Shown here piece by piece: positions 16,330 to 24,168 of a stretch of 64,000 nucleotides of DNA (its first letter is position 1; each line of letters opens with the position of its first letter). Both the position numbers and the translations under genes were made by a program. The stretch comes from Nanobdellota archaeon (lineage in GTDB: Archaea; Nanobdellota; Nanobdellia; Pacearchaeales; GW2011-AR1), in NCBI GenBank assembly GCA_030698805.1, contig JAUYMA010000009.1:62001-126000 (forward strand). Reading direction: 5' to 3'. Below the pieces are notes generated by a model. The model was not told the DNA's origin. It did no database searches and worked only from the letters and a program-made list of their open reading frames with translations.

Positions 16330-16764
16330 TTAACCTAACGATTCTGAAACTGCCCAAAATTCTTTGAGCTCTTTAGGTAGAATCGATTTTATATCTTTCA
16401 TTTCTCCTGCAGAGACTTTCTTTGAAAGGAAGCCTATTATTTTAGGTATTACCATTTTAGGATCGAGAATAAGCGGGCCTTTATATCTTTCTAAGAATAA
16501 AACATACATTTCATCTATGTGTTTCATTTTTATCGGGGTTTTTGAGGGATTCCACTCCTCGTAGAAAGCACCCCTGATTAAGACAGGTAATTCGGCTGCA
16601 AAGTCAGATATCTCTTCTACTGTGAGCCTATCTCTAATGACTGAAAGAACTGTTTTGAATGCAGTATAGACTATCTGTTTATCTGCAATACCTAAATCTT
16701 GGCCTAGCTCATTAAGCCAGTGATTTGTGGTTTGCATTGTTTTTTCAATTGAATTGCCTTCCAT
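16330..16764 (-). CDS. DUF2267 family protein
   Basis: The 144-residue all-helical protein contains TAFKTVLSVIRDRLTVEEIS, DFAAELPVLIRGAFYEEWNPS, the core DUF2267 pattern (RDRL.VEE...LPxLxRGxYYExW.P). Members are common in bacteria next to stress and redox genes; the molecular role is unknown. Here it precedes the small tyrosine phosphatase with a four-base gap. The family assignment is from remembered motifs and fairly sure. Confidence 0.82.
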   Translation of the reverse strand: MEGNSIEKTMQTTNHWLNELGQDLGIADKQIVYTAFKTVLSVIRDRLTVEEISDFAAELPVLIRGAFYEEWNPSKTPIKMKHIDEMYVLFLERYKGPLILDPKMVIPKIIGFLSKKVSAGEMKDIKSILPKELKEFWAVSESLG

Positions 16765-16831
16765 ATTTGTTTAGTGTAGAAAAATGTAAAAAGAAACTAA
16801 AATATATTAAGGTTATGATTTTAAAATCAGA

Positions 16832-17656
16832 TTAGAGGTTTTCCGGATTCCAGCAAGTTCTATAACCTTCATCAAGAGAGTTTAAGATATTCATATCGGT
16901 TTGCGAAATTGAAAAGTCAAAGATATCTGCATTTTCTTCTATTCTTTCTGGGTTGGTTGACTTGGGTATTATTACAATCTCATGCTGCAAAGCCCATCGT
17001 AAAAATATCTGCGCTGGAGTTTTAGAGTATTTTTCAGCTAATCTCTTTATAATGGGATGGTTTAACTTCTCTCCCCGAGTTAGCGGGCTATAAGCTTCTA
17101 ATATTATCCCTTTCTCTTGACAAAATTCCAAAAGATCCTTTTGATATAAAAAAGGAGAGAATTCTACCTGATTTATGGAGGGAACGGGCAGGCCTAGTTT
17201 TATTATTTCTTGCAGGTGTTGTATTGTAAAATTACTTACTCCTACGGCCAAGCATCTTTTTTCTTTTACTAATGACTGCATTATCTGCCAGGAACGCAAT
17301 CTTTGAGAAACTGGCCAATGAATAAGGTATAAATCGATATAATCCAGATCAAGGCAGATTCTACTCCTTTCAAAAGCATTAAGAGGATTGTGGTGATCTG
17401 AATTCCAAAGCTTTGTCGTTATAAATAGGTCTTCTCTTTTTATTTTGAAATCAGACATTGCTTTTTTTATTGCTCTGCCAATCCCTAATTCATTACCATA
17501 TATTTTTGCAGTATCGATATGCCTATATCCCACTTTTAATGCATGATATACTGCCTCTTCAACCTCCATATTTTCTGCTTGCCAGGTACCCAATCCTAAT
17601 AATGGAATCTTTACTTTTTGATTCAGATTAAAAGTGGATTTTATAGACAATTTCAT
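16832..17656 (-). CDS. Aldo/keto reductase
   Basis: The 274-residue protein shows the AKR pattern: LGLGTWQ, GYRHIDTAKIYGNE with catalytic Asp and Tyr, FITTKLWNSDH with catalytic Lys, DYIDLYLIHWP with catalytic His, and IPKSTNPERIEEN for NADPH binding. All four catalytic residues (D, Y, K, H) are present. It reduces aldehydes or ketones with NADPH in the cytosol. It is single-standing; about 165 bases of AT-rich DNA separate it from the divergent DUF1059 gene. Confidence 0.95.
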   Translation of the reverse strand: MKLSIKSTFNLNQKVKIPLLGLGTWQAENMEVEEAVYHALKVGYRHIDTAKIYGNELGIGRAIKKAMSDFKIKREDLFITTKLWNSDHHNPLNAFERSRICLDLDYIDLYLIHWPVSQRLRSWQIMQSLVKEKRCLAVGVSNFTIQHLQEIIKLGLPVPSINQVEFSPFLYQKDLLEFCQEKGIILEAYSPLTRGEKLNHPIIKRLAEKYSKTPAQIFLRWALQHEIVIIPKSTNPERIEENADIFDFSISQTDMNILNSLDEGYRTCWNPENL

Positions 17657-17822
17657 TTTTATTAGAGGAAAGATAGTTATATATTTCTTTACTATTTATC
17701 CTTGAACTTTCGTTACTTAATATAATAGAATGGTGTTGCAATTTATACAACTAATTAATTTAAGTTAGGTAGTCATCTTTATTTTATGTTATATGAAGTA
17801 CAGCGGTTCTTAGAAAGAGTAA

Positions 17823-18023
17823 ATGACAAAGAAAAATCACTGGGGGAAAAATAAAATGGATGAGACTCTAAAACAGATAAGGTGCAGGCCGGAATGTGGA
17901 TTCATGGTTAGAAGTCATAGCGGAGCAGAAGTGATCGAGCTTGCATTAATGCACGTGAAGAAAGCCCATCCTACTATAAACGTAAGTCCCGATGAATTAA
18001 GGAAAAGAATCAGGACTCTTTAA
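17823..18023 (+). CDS. DUF1059 family small protein
   Basis: The 66-residue protein has LKQIRCRPECGFMVRSHSGAE and LALMHVKKAHP, matching the DUF1059 pattern of a Cys-pair followed by H-x-x-x-x-H. Two Cys and several His could bind a metal. A second possible start at 17856 (MDETLKQIRC) gives the compact domain alone. The stop is five bases from the convergent PIN gene. The function of the family is unknown. Confidence 0.8.
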   Translation: MTKKNHWGKNKMDETLKQIRCRPECGFMVRSHSGAEVIELALMHVKKAHPTINVSPDELRKRIRTL

Positions 18024-18027
18024 TATT

Positions 18028-18411
18028 TCATGCCTCATTTTCCCCTACATGGGCTTGAACTCTTCCTTTCGATTCCAATATATCTATCGTCTTAGGCATT
18101 CTTCTTTTTATTAGAGAATTAGTAGTCGCTATGTAATAGCCCATTGCCCCTTTTTTCAGCAACCAAAAGTCTTTTCTTAACTGTCCTATAGAAGTATGTT
18201 TGACTCTTTTTCTACTCAACATTTCTAATGCATTGTTTATTATTGCATGGTCTTCTCTAGAAGAATAGGGCTCTTTTTTTAGATCTTTTAATTCTTGCAG
18301 TACTTCTCGTGGAACTTGGACTTTTAGTCCGGCTTCTTCAAGCTGATCTAAAAAATCTATTCTTTTTCTCATGCAGTGCATAATAAACCCAGTATCTAGA
18401 AGAACTTCCAT
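18028..18411 (-). CDS. PIN-domain protein
   Basis: The start MEVLLDTGFIMHCMRKRIDF gives the first PIN acidic residue (LLDTGF), VPREVLQELKDL the second, and KDF..IATTNSLIKRRM aligns with the third region, where the last conserved Asp of ATND appears to be Asn or Ser. The protein is 127 residues, normal for single PIN domains of the archaeal Fcf1/VapC type. No antitoxin gene lies beside it, so an RNA-processing role is as likely as a toxin role. The altered C-terminal acidic site may reduce activity. Confidence 0.75.
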   Translation of the reverse strand: MEVLLDTGFIMHCMRKRIDFLDQLEEAGLKVQVPREVLQELKDLKKEPYSSREDHAIINNALEMLSRKRVKHTSIGQLRKDFWLLKKGAMGYYIATTNSLIKRRMPKTIDILESKGRVQAHVGENEA

Positions 18412-18589
18412 AATTACCTCTTTATTCTAAGGGCTTTTTTTATTAAATGATTTATGTAGTCATATTCATTTTTTTTGATTTTTTACTCAATGAGAGTTAA
18501 TAAATGGTTTTTTCTACAATGCATTCTAAAATCCTTTAAAAAATCTGTTTTAGGCGCTTTGAAATCCAAAAAAATTTAGCCACAATAGT

Positions 18590-18900
18590 AAGTGAGGCGC
18601 GAAGCGCCGAACGCAGCCGATATCGTTGATGAAATATGTTGTAGAGAATGGATAAAAGGGCGGTTAAGAGTGATTAAGCGAAACCATATAATCTGTCCTT
18701 CGGACTGCTTCGCAACTTGAAAATCTGTTCCTTCGTTTCGGTTAAGCCATTCTGAAAAACCAAGACGCAGAGCGTTTAATCTAGCTTAACCAAAATCGCT
18801 GAATAATAAGTAGAATTTGGAATTTGCTCCTCCCCCGACCACCTGCCCCAATTATGAGGTGATGCAGCGATATCCGCGAACTGAGTTGGAGCTGACAATG
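18590..18900 (+). other. Hairpin-rich noncoding region, possible structured RNA
   Basis: The 500 bases between the PIN and nucleotidyltransferase genes hold no convincing gene but several strong inverted repeats. GGCGC-GAA-GCGCC is at 18596-18608. GCGAA/TTCGC (18678-18682/18709-18713) encloses GTCC-TTC-GGAC (18695-18705). GGTTAAGC/GCTTAACC (18740-18747/18784-18791) encloses ACGC-AGA-GCGT (18765-18775). G+C is locally higher than in the surrounding AT-rich spacer, which is typical of structured RNA in such genomes. I could not match it to SRP or RNase P RNA. Bases 18412-18590 hold nothing I can interpret. Confidence 0.4.
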
Positions 18901-18909
18901 AAAACGAAA

Positions 18910-19533
18910 CTATTTCTCCATTCTTAAACTTTTATTGTAATATTCTATAAGATAACTCTTAAATTTTAAATCTGGAAACTTTTTTGAAAGAACATATTTC
19001 CAACTCTTGCCTATTTTTTTCCACTCGAAATATTCTATATAACCTTCATCCACTAATTTTCTCAAATGCATTTTTTTTCTTTCTAAATATTCTTCTTGTT
19101 CTTTTACATTTGACAAGTCCACGTTCATCAGTAAATCTTTCAAGGGTTTACCTTCTATTAGACTATGGGATTTTAAAAGAGATTTTAAAACAACCCTAGT
19201 TTCGTTTGTAAAACATTCTTTTTCTGTTGAAGAATCGTTATCTAATTTTTCAGTATAAACAATAAAATGAAGTAAACTTTTGTATTCTAACTTTAATGGG
19301 CCTCTAAAAAAACTATAATCTATTTCCGGATTATTTTTACATATTTGAGAAGCTACTGAAACAACATTCTCAAAAAATTCATTCTTTTTCGAGTTTTTGA
19401 TTACAAAGAAGAAATCTAAATCCGTTCCGGGTTTAGCTTCCATAGGAAATGAGCCTGCGATAAAAAGGGAAGTGTAATTTTTTTCATCTATATTATTTTT
19501 CAGAAAATTTATAATCTCTTGTGAGGTCTTCAT
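18910..19533 (-). CDS. Nucleotidyltransferase-fold protein
   Basis: About 207 residues from the chosen start MKTSQEIINFLKNN. LFIAGSFPMEAKPGTDLDFFFVI is the GS...DxD motif of the polymerase-beta-like nucleotidyltransferase fold, and EIDYSFF could supply the third acidic residue. The C-terminal half is Lys/Glu-rich and helical. An upstream frame extension to 19602 overlaps hairpin-rich DNA and is unlikely. It is surrounded by noncoding DNA on both sides, unlike most genes here, which suggests a transferred or rarely conserved locus. The substrate is unknown. Confidence 0.75.
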   Translation of the reverse strand: MKTSQEIINFLKNNIDEKNYTSLFIAGSFPMEAKPGTDLDFFFVIKNSKKNEFFENVVSVASQICKNNPEIDYSFFRGPLKLEYKSLLHFIVYTEKLDNDSSTEKECFTNETRVVLKSLLKSHSLIEGKPLKDLLMNVDLSNVKEQEEYLERKKMHLRKLVDEGYIEYFEWKKIGKSWKYVLSKKFPDLKFKSYLIEYYNKSLRMEK

Positions 19534-19690
19534 GTAATAAATTAACTTATTGTTTCTATAAAAATCTAACGAGCCTAAACAGAACCTAATTGCCCTGACC
19601 AAAACGAAAGCACCACCTCAAGATATTCCCTTCATCCCAAACCTTAAGATAGTTCGTTAATTCCGCGAAAAAGCGATTTGTGGAACAAAC

Positions 19691-19707
19691 GAGAACTGGA
19701 AGTTCTC
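19691..19707. terminator. Perfect 7-bp hairpin after the CAP gene
   Basis: GAGAACT and AGTTCTC pair perfectly around a three-base loop GGA, six bases beyond the CAP-domain gene stop (minus strand). A short T-rich stretch (GTTTGTT) follows on the minus strand. It may help terminate or stabilise that transcript. Bases 19534-19690, upstream of the nucleotidyltransferase gene, show no gene. Confidence 0.35.
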
Positions 19708-19712
19708 TCAGC

Positions 19713-20363
19713 TTACCAGAACATTTGAGTGAAGTAAAGAAGGTTTTCTTTGTCTATTGCCGCCCCAACGCCTTCCTTTGTGGCATCTTTTTCTAAGAGA
19801 TGGTTTCTGTGACTTGGGGATGCCAGAAGAGCATCTACCATTTCCTTGCCTATTTCATCAGGAGTTTTCCAGTTGTAAATAGTTGTGCCGTTTTCTTCTG
19901 ATTTTGATTTGTAAATGTATGTAACTCCTGCGTTTTCCTGAATATAGTTGCTTTGCCTGCCTCCTGAGAAGGTTTTTGTTATATTGTATCCTGCTTTTTT
20001 GGCGCGCTCTGTTGCTCCTTCACCTACTCTGTTTTCATGGGCAAGGTAGTTGTTTTCTGCCATATCTTTGCTGTGGGCTCTTGCTATTTCTGCTAGTTTA
20101 TTATCAAATTCCAATTGCGGAATGCCTTGACTTTTTCTGATTATATTGGCATGGTAATGAAGACTTTGTTCTACTTTTCTAATAAAATCGTCTTGAGAGG
20201 ATTTATTTTGAGAGTCCAATGAGGACTTTCCAGTTAATTTATTAGTATCTTGATTGAGGATTGTTACAATAATAGCAATTAATAGAACTGCGATGGCGGA
20301 AGCTAGAATGACATTTATCTTATTCTTATTTCTTAGGTTTTTAGTCAAGTAAGATTTTTTCAT
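19713..20363 (-). CDS. CAP/SCP-domain extracellular protein
   Basis: The 216-residue protein has a Lys-rich stub and a signal anchor (about residues 17-37), then a CAP domain: IARAHSKDMAENNYLAHENR with the characteristic His and Glu, QENAGVTY, and SPSHRNHLLEKDATKEGVGAA, closing with YFTQMFW. This is the SCP-like extracellular fold found widely in prokaryotes. Members bind lipids or act on the cell surface; catalysis is not established. A TATA-like sequence lies about 50 bases upstream, near the start of one 18-base direct repeat. Confidence 0.9.
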   Translation of the reverse strand: MKKSYLTKNLRNKNKINVILASAIAVLLIAIIVTILNQDTNKLTGKSSLDSQNKSSQDDFIRKVEQSLHYHANIIRKSQGIPQLEFDNKLAEIARAHSKDMAENNYLAHENRVGEGATERAKKAGYNITKTFSGGRQSNYIQENAGVTYIYKSKSEENGTTIYNWKTPDEIGKEMVDALLASPSHRNHLLEKDATKEGVGAAIDKENLLYFTQMFW

Positions 20364-20379
20364 AGATTTAATGGGGGTA

Positions 20380-20397
20380 ATGTAAGAATGAGGGCAA
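20380..20397 (+). repeat. 18-bp direct repeat, left copy
   Basis: ATGTAAGAATGAGGGCAA occurs here and, identically and in the same orientation, at 21334-21351. The 936 bases between the copies contain one structured RNA candidate and one gene. The copies may be an insertion footprint or attachment-like sites. Confidence 0.7.
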
Positions 20398-20458
20398 ACT
20401 AAGATAGTCTATGAAATATATAAGCTTTATTAAGATTTAGAGAACTCTCTCTTAAAAG

Positions 20459-20602
20459 ATGTGGCGACACATTGTGCTTTTGATGTCAAGGAACTTGACG
20501 GCAAACTTCGGCTTTCAAGCATAGGTTTGTTCCTTGAGCATCCAAAAAACGAGCGCCTTTTCAAACCTCTCCTTTCAAGGAGAAGCAGCGCATCGTTTTT
20601 TT
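20459..20602 (+). ncRNA. Candidate structured RNA with terminal stem and T-run
   Basis: Several strong stems follow each other on the plus strand. ATGTG-GCGA-CACAT (20459-20472) has a GNRA tetraloop. GTCAAG-GAA-CTTGAC is at 20485-20499, competing with CAAGGAAC/GTTCCTTG (20487-20494/20529-20536). The closing stem AAAAAACGA-GCGC/GCGC-A-TCGTTTTTT (20544-20556/20588-20601) encloses CTCCT-TTCA-AGGAG. A run of seven T ends it. A TATA-like ATATATAA at about 20415-20423 is 25-35 bases upstream. The GNRA loop and T-run both favour the plus strand. No known family is recognised; it could instead be the leader of the downstream gene. Confidence 0.5.
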
Positions 20603-20658
20603 GATCTACTTTTTTATAGCTAGGAAATGTTTTTATAAAAAGAGTTTTAATAAATATC

Positions 20659-21309
20659 ATGGAATTAAAAGATTCAAAATGGAGTTTATCTGATCGGGAG
20701 TATCGAACTTTAAAGACGTTGAAAACTCCTGCAAAGATACAAGATTTTTTGAATGATTTGAAGATGAACTATGACGATGGCAACGATACTTGTATGTCTC
20801 CAAGAATGGTGTTATGTACGGGCAAGGCACATTGTGTTGAGGGAGCAATACTTGCGGCAGCTGCTTTGAGGTTACAAGGGCACCCTCCATTAATAGTCGA
20901 TCTTGAGGCAACTAAAGACGATTATGATCATGTTATTGCGGTTTTTCAAAAAAACGGGTATTGGGGGGCGCTTGGAAAAACTGCACATGCCGTCCTTAGG
21001 TATAGGGAGCCGATTTATAGGGACATTAGGGAGCTGGTAATGTCTTTTTTTCACGAGTATTTTCTTACCAAAGGAGGTAAGAAGACTTTACGTACCTTTT
21101 CAGAACCTCTTGACCTGTCTATCTTTGATTCTAAGGAGTGGATGGCTTCTGAAAAAGATGTTTGGTATATTCCAGAGAAATTGGTTTCAATAAAACATTT
21201 CCCTATTTTGACTAGGGGCCAGATTTATTCTTTGCGCAGAGCAGACTCTATTGAGATAGAGGCGGGGAAGATAATAGAGCCAGGCATGGAACCTCCAAAG
21301 GAGAAATAA
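20659..21309 (+). CDS. Transglutaminase-like superfamily protein
   Basis: The 216-residue protein contains TCMSPRMVLCTGKAHCVEGA with the likely nucleophile Cys of HCVEGA, followed by PPLIVDLEATKDDYDHVIAVF supplying Asp and His, and GYWGALGKTAHAVLRYREP. This Cys-His-Asp order fits a transglutaminase-like cysteine hydrolase. I recall very similar bacterial proteins with the same RELxxSxFHEYFL and LRTFSxPLDL segments, so gene transfer is plausible. It lies inside the 18-bp direct repeat pair with the structured RNA just upstream. Its substrate is unknown. Confidence 0.78.
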   Translation: MELKDSKWSLSDREYRTLKTLKTPAKIQDFLNDLKMNYDDGNDTCMSPRMVLCTGKAHCVEGAILAAAALRLQGHPPLIVDLEATKDDYDHVIAVFQKNGYWGALGKTAHAVLRYREPIYRDIRELVMSFFHEYFLTKGGKKTLRTFSEPLDLSIFDSKEWMASEKDVWYIPEKLVSIKHFPILTRGQIYSLRRADSIEIEAGKIIEPGMEPPKEK

Positions 21310-21333
21310 TTGCGAATGAGGCGTTATAGTGCT

Positions 21334-21351
21334 ATGTAAGAATGAGGGCAA
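21334..21351 (+). repeat. 18-bp direct repeat, right copy
   Basis: This copy is identical to 20380-20397 and in the same orientation. It lies 25 bases after the stop of the transglutaminase-like gene and before the convergent 130-residue gene. Confidence 0.7.
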
Positions 21352-21378
21352 GAGATTCAATCTCTATAAAATTATTCT

Positions 21379-21771
21379 TTAACCCCCTATTTCTCTTAGT
21401 TTTCTTAATGTATCCTGGAAATCCACTTCTTTCTCTATATGCTCTAGAATTAATTCAGATGGCAGCTTTTTTCTAATACTTTCTTCGGGAAAGTCCGAGT
21501 TTTTAATTTGATTGGGCGCACTTGGAGATTTATTCGACTTGCCATGATAATCGGAATGAAAGGATGGAAAATGAGCCTTTAATTTTCTTGAGAGATAATA
21601 CTCTGAAAGATTTATCTTTATCTTAGGATTTTTCTGCCCTTCTGACAGGTCTTTCCTTATTAAATCATAGATATACTCTTGCAAATCTAGCTTTCCTACT
21701 TCCTTACTTCTCTGCCAGATCTTTGTTTCTAGCTTTTTATTTAATGCTAGGTTCACTCTTTTTACTGTCAC
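21379..21771 (-). CDS. Hypothetical protein with RHH-like N-terminus
   Basis: A 130-residue basic protein. The first 45 residues, VKRVNLALNKKLETKIWQR then DLQEYIYDLIRKDLSEG, look like a strand plus two helices, as in ribbon-helix-helix proteins. The middle (KAHFPSFHSDYHGKSNKSPS) is low in structure and the end is helical. It is five bases downstream of a CYTH gene on the same strand, likely cotranscribed with it. DNA or RNA binding is possible; function is unknown. Confidence 0.65.
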   Translation of the reverse strand: MTVKRVNLALNKKLETKIWQRSKEVGKLDLQEYIYDLIRKDLSEGQKNPKIKINLSEYYLSRKLKAHFPSFHSDYHGKSNKSPSAPNQIKNSDFPEESIRKKLPSELILEHIEKEVDFQDTLRKLREIGG

Positions 21772-21776
21772 TTTTT

Positions 21777-22301
21777 TTATTTCAAAAATAATTTATTATA
21801 GTTGAATTTGTTAAGCTCCGATTCTATATCTCGGTAGCTTTTTCCACAGAGTATGCCTCCCGCAAGCGACTCTGCATTTGTTACTTCCGCCAGGCAGAAA
21901 TCAGGCATTTGGAATTTTTCTTTATCTTCTTCGTTATCAAATTCAAAATCAACTAAGATGAGGCCATATAGGGGACCTTGGAATACTCCTATTTCAGAAG
22001 TTCTGCCTTCATGATCATAATAATATCTAACTTTATGCAATTTTTTTCCATCTAGATTTTGCAATGCCTGAAATTCGAGAGGTGTTAAAAAAATAGTGTG
22101 CTCAGTTTGCTTAGAGGCATCTCCATGAGGATCAGGTTCTTTTTTAGTCATCTCATATTTATCTCCGTTTTTCCTAATTCTTAATATCGGGTGTTTGCTT
22201 TCTTTTGGGATATAGATATCAATGATCTCTTTGTTCTTGCACTCTTTTAATCCTGCAGGAATTTGCTTAGCAAGGTAAGTCTTTTCTAATTCTATCACCA
22301 T
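21777..22301 (-). CDS. CYTH domain protein
   Basis: The protein opens with VIELEKTYL, the ExExK motif of CYTH domains, and continues with PILRIRKNGDKYEMTKKEP, where alternating Arg/Lys line the triphosphate tunnel. YYDHEGRTSEIGVFQGPLYG and LVDFEFDNEED supply the later basic and acidic strands. At 174 residues it is a single-domain triphosphate tunnel metalloenzyme, probably a triphosphatase. It is 32 bases downstream of a MutS-like gene and precedes an RHH-like gene, a possible three-gene operon. Confidence 0.85.
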   Translation of the reverse strand: MVIELEKTYLAKQIPAGLKECKNKEIIDIYIPKESKHPILRIRKNGDKYEMTKKEPDPHGDASKQTEHTIFLTPLEFQALQNLDGKKLHKVRYYYDHEGRTSEIGVFQGPLYGLILVDFEFDNEEDKEKFQMPDFCLAEVTNAESLAGGILCGKSYRDIESELNKFNYNKLFLK

Positions 22302-22333
22302 TTAATAAGGAATAAAGAATATTAAAAATGTTT

Positions 22334-24160
22334 CTAATCACTTTTCTTTACTGATTGCTGGAGATGGGAGAAATATTCAGTATTATAAGTCCTAAACATT
22401 TTCTCTATTATCAATTCAGGGGTGGAATTTGCAAGCTTTCCTAAAACTGGATTGTGATCTACGACTAATTCATTGAATTCATTCAATCCCTTGGCTTCAA
22501 TACCATCTATTCTTGCCGAACTTGGAAGATTTTTCTGCACTTCTCTGCCTAAGTGAGTTGCTATGACTAAGAAGCAATTTTTTTTAAGAAAGTACTCGGC
22601 TGTGGCGCTTATTATTTTTCCGGCTACCCCTGGTTCGGTCACTGATTCTATCTCATCTGCCAAAATCAAAGTCTTATCTCCAGGTTTTATTTCAGACATT
22701 TGCGTGAGGAGAGTCTCAAATGCCCCTTTATTAGCTGAGCCTTTGTTTTTGGCGAAATAATAGATCTCAGAGAACTGAGGCACTTCGGTTTTACCCGCTG
22801 CCGGAAGGCCTAAGTGAGTTAAAATTATTATTTGAATAATGTGCTCTAAGAGAGTAGTTTTACCTCCACTATTGGCCCCTGTTAGAATAGAACACTTTTG
22901 GTCTCGATTAAGGTTGAATGTAATAGGTTTTGGATTTTCTATTAACAGGTTTACTGACTCGGCCAAATATAAGTGGTCTGATAAATCTGGGAATTCAGGA
23001 TTAATTGAAAGATACTTAGCTAACCCTCCTAAGAAGTCCAATATTAAAAGACGAGAGGATAGTTGCTTTAATTTATTTGGGATCTTTTTTATTTCTTCTG
23101 AATTTTTCTTTATCTTTTCTGCGGCCGAAGAGAATTTATTAAGACTTTGGGATCTTATTATTTCATCCAAGGCTTTATCATCGAGGCTTAAAGGCAAGCT
23201 TAGGTTGATAACTTCATCAGGCAAAATACTCTCTATTAAAGTTTCTTTTATAACATTCTTTAATTCCTGCGGCAACTCGCCTTTATTTAGAACATTTACA
23301 AGAAGGTCGCCTGTCAAAGTCATACTCTTGAGTTTCGCAAATATTATTGAATTCAGTCGCTCTATCTCAGACTCCGCTTCTTCTCTGGATAGAGTTTTTG
23401 AACTCTTTGGATTTATTAAGTAGAATAATGGCTTTAATTCATCTATTATTTTTCTTATTTCATCATCTCCCTCTTCTTTTTCTAATATTTCAACTATGGG
23501 CTGCCAACCTGATAAAGTTTCTAGATATCTTTCTAAATAAATATCCTCAATAGAATCTATGAATATAGTCTGAGGCAACTTTTCTAATACATGAGAGGAA
23601 TTTTCGCAGTTAATAGTTTGAATTACATCGTAATCTTTTAATGACTGAATGTCGTATTGTGAGACTATGAACATAACAGGGCAATCTATCTCTTTTAATT
23701 TTAATAGGGTGTCTTCATCTTCAGTCACTGCTAAAATACTATATTCAGGCTTCCAAGATTTCTTGGGAAAAGAGATTTCTTTCAAGAAGTTATTTTTCAG
23801 GTTCTTATTTATGGATGCGAAAAATCTTTGCCTATTCTTTATTTCTTCTCTTGATTCGGTAAAAGCGAAGAAATTCCATAAATTTGATGTATCCGCAAAT
23901 GCAAAGTTCTCTGACAGTTTAGATAAGAGCTTGTTATAAACTGCCTGAGCTTCTTTTGTCTTGAGTAAAGAGGCTTTTTGATTTTTCAGGACCGTTTTCG
24001 TCTTGTTAAAAGGAGAAAGATCATTGTTTTCTATAAAGTTTATCAAATCTTTTTGCATGGATTTGAATGCCCTATGGCATTTAAAAGATTTCTTGTTCTG
24101 GGAATATTCATTTAATGTGCTGATTATAATTTCACAACTTTTTAAAAGGGAGCTATTCAT
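22334..24160 (-). CDS. MutS-related ATPase
   Basis: The C-terminal third is the MutS domain V ATPase: CSILTGANSGGKTTLLEHI (Walker A), GAFETLLTQMSEI, LILADEIESVTEPG (Walker B), and FLVIATHLGREVQ. The preceding 350 residues are mostly helical, like the MutS core and clamp. The mismatch-recognition domain I (Phe-x-Glu) is not apparent. At 608 residues it belongs to the MutS-like proteins without domain I found in archaea, closer to MutS2/MutS5 than to repair MutS, and it has no Smr nuclease. It probably acts on branched or recombining DNA. Its start is eight bases from a divergent cupredoxin gene. Confidence 0.85.
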   Translation of the reverse strand: MNSSLLKSCEIIISTLNEYSQNKKSFKCHRAFKSMQKDLINFIENNDLSPFNKTKTVLKNQKASLLKTKEAQAVYNKLLSKLSENFAFADTSNLWNFFAFTESREEIKNRQRFFASINKNLKNNFLKEISFPKKSWKPEYSILAVTEDEDTLLKLKEIDCPVMFIVSQYDIQSLKDYDVIQTINCENSSHVLEKLPQTIFIDSIEDIYLERYLETLSGWQPIVEILEKEEGDDEIRKIIDELKPLFYLINPKSSKTLSREEAESEIERLNSIIFAKLKSMTLTGDLLVNVLNKGELPQELKNVIKETLIESILPDEVINLSLPLSLDDKALDEIIRSQSLNKFSSAAEKIKKNSEEIKKIPNKLKQLSSRLLILDFLGGLAKYLSINPEFPDLSDHLYLAESVNLLIENPKPITFNLNRDQKCSILTGANSGGKTTLLEHIIQIIILTHLGLPAAGKTEVPQFSEIYYFAKNKGSANKGAFETLLTQMSEIKPGDKTLILADEIESVTEPGVAGKIISATAEYFLKKNCFLVIATHLGREVQKNLPSSARIDGIEAKGLNEFNELVVDHNPVLGKLANSTPELIIEKMFRTYNTEYFSHLQQSVKKSD

Positions 24161-24168
24161 ATTGGGTT

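Noticed and set aside
17735..17751. GTTG...CAAC inverted repeat upstream of the aldo/keto reductase
   Set aside because: The half sites are 17 bases end to end rather than 20, and it is 78 bases from the gene start, so it does not fit the shared operator geometry.
18637..18658. TGTTGTAGAG half-site in noncoding DNA
   Set aside because: The right half CAACA is absent at the required distance and no promoter is next to it.
18590..18900. SRP RNA or RNase P RNA
   Set aside because: I did not find the conserved SRP GNAR/asymmetric loop sequence or RNase P CR-I and CR-V boxes on either strand of this region.
20430..20660. A 76-residue open frame on the minus strand
   Set aside because: It runs through the hairpins of the RNA candidate, is Lys/Arg/Ser-rich without a domain, and has no promoter.
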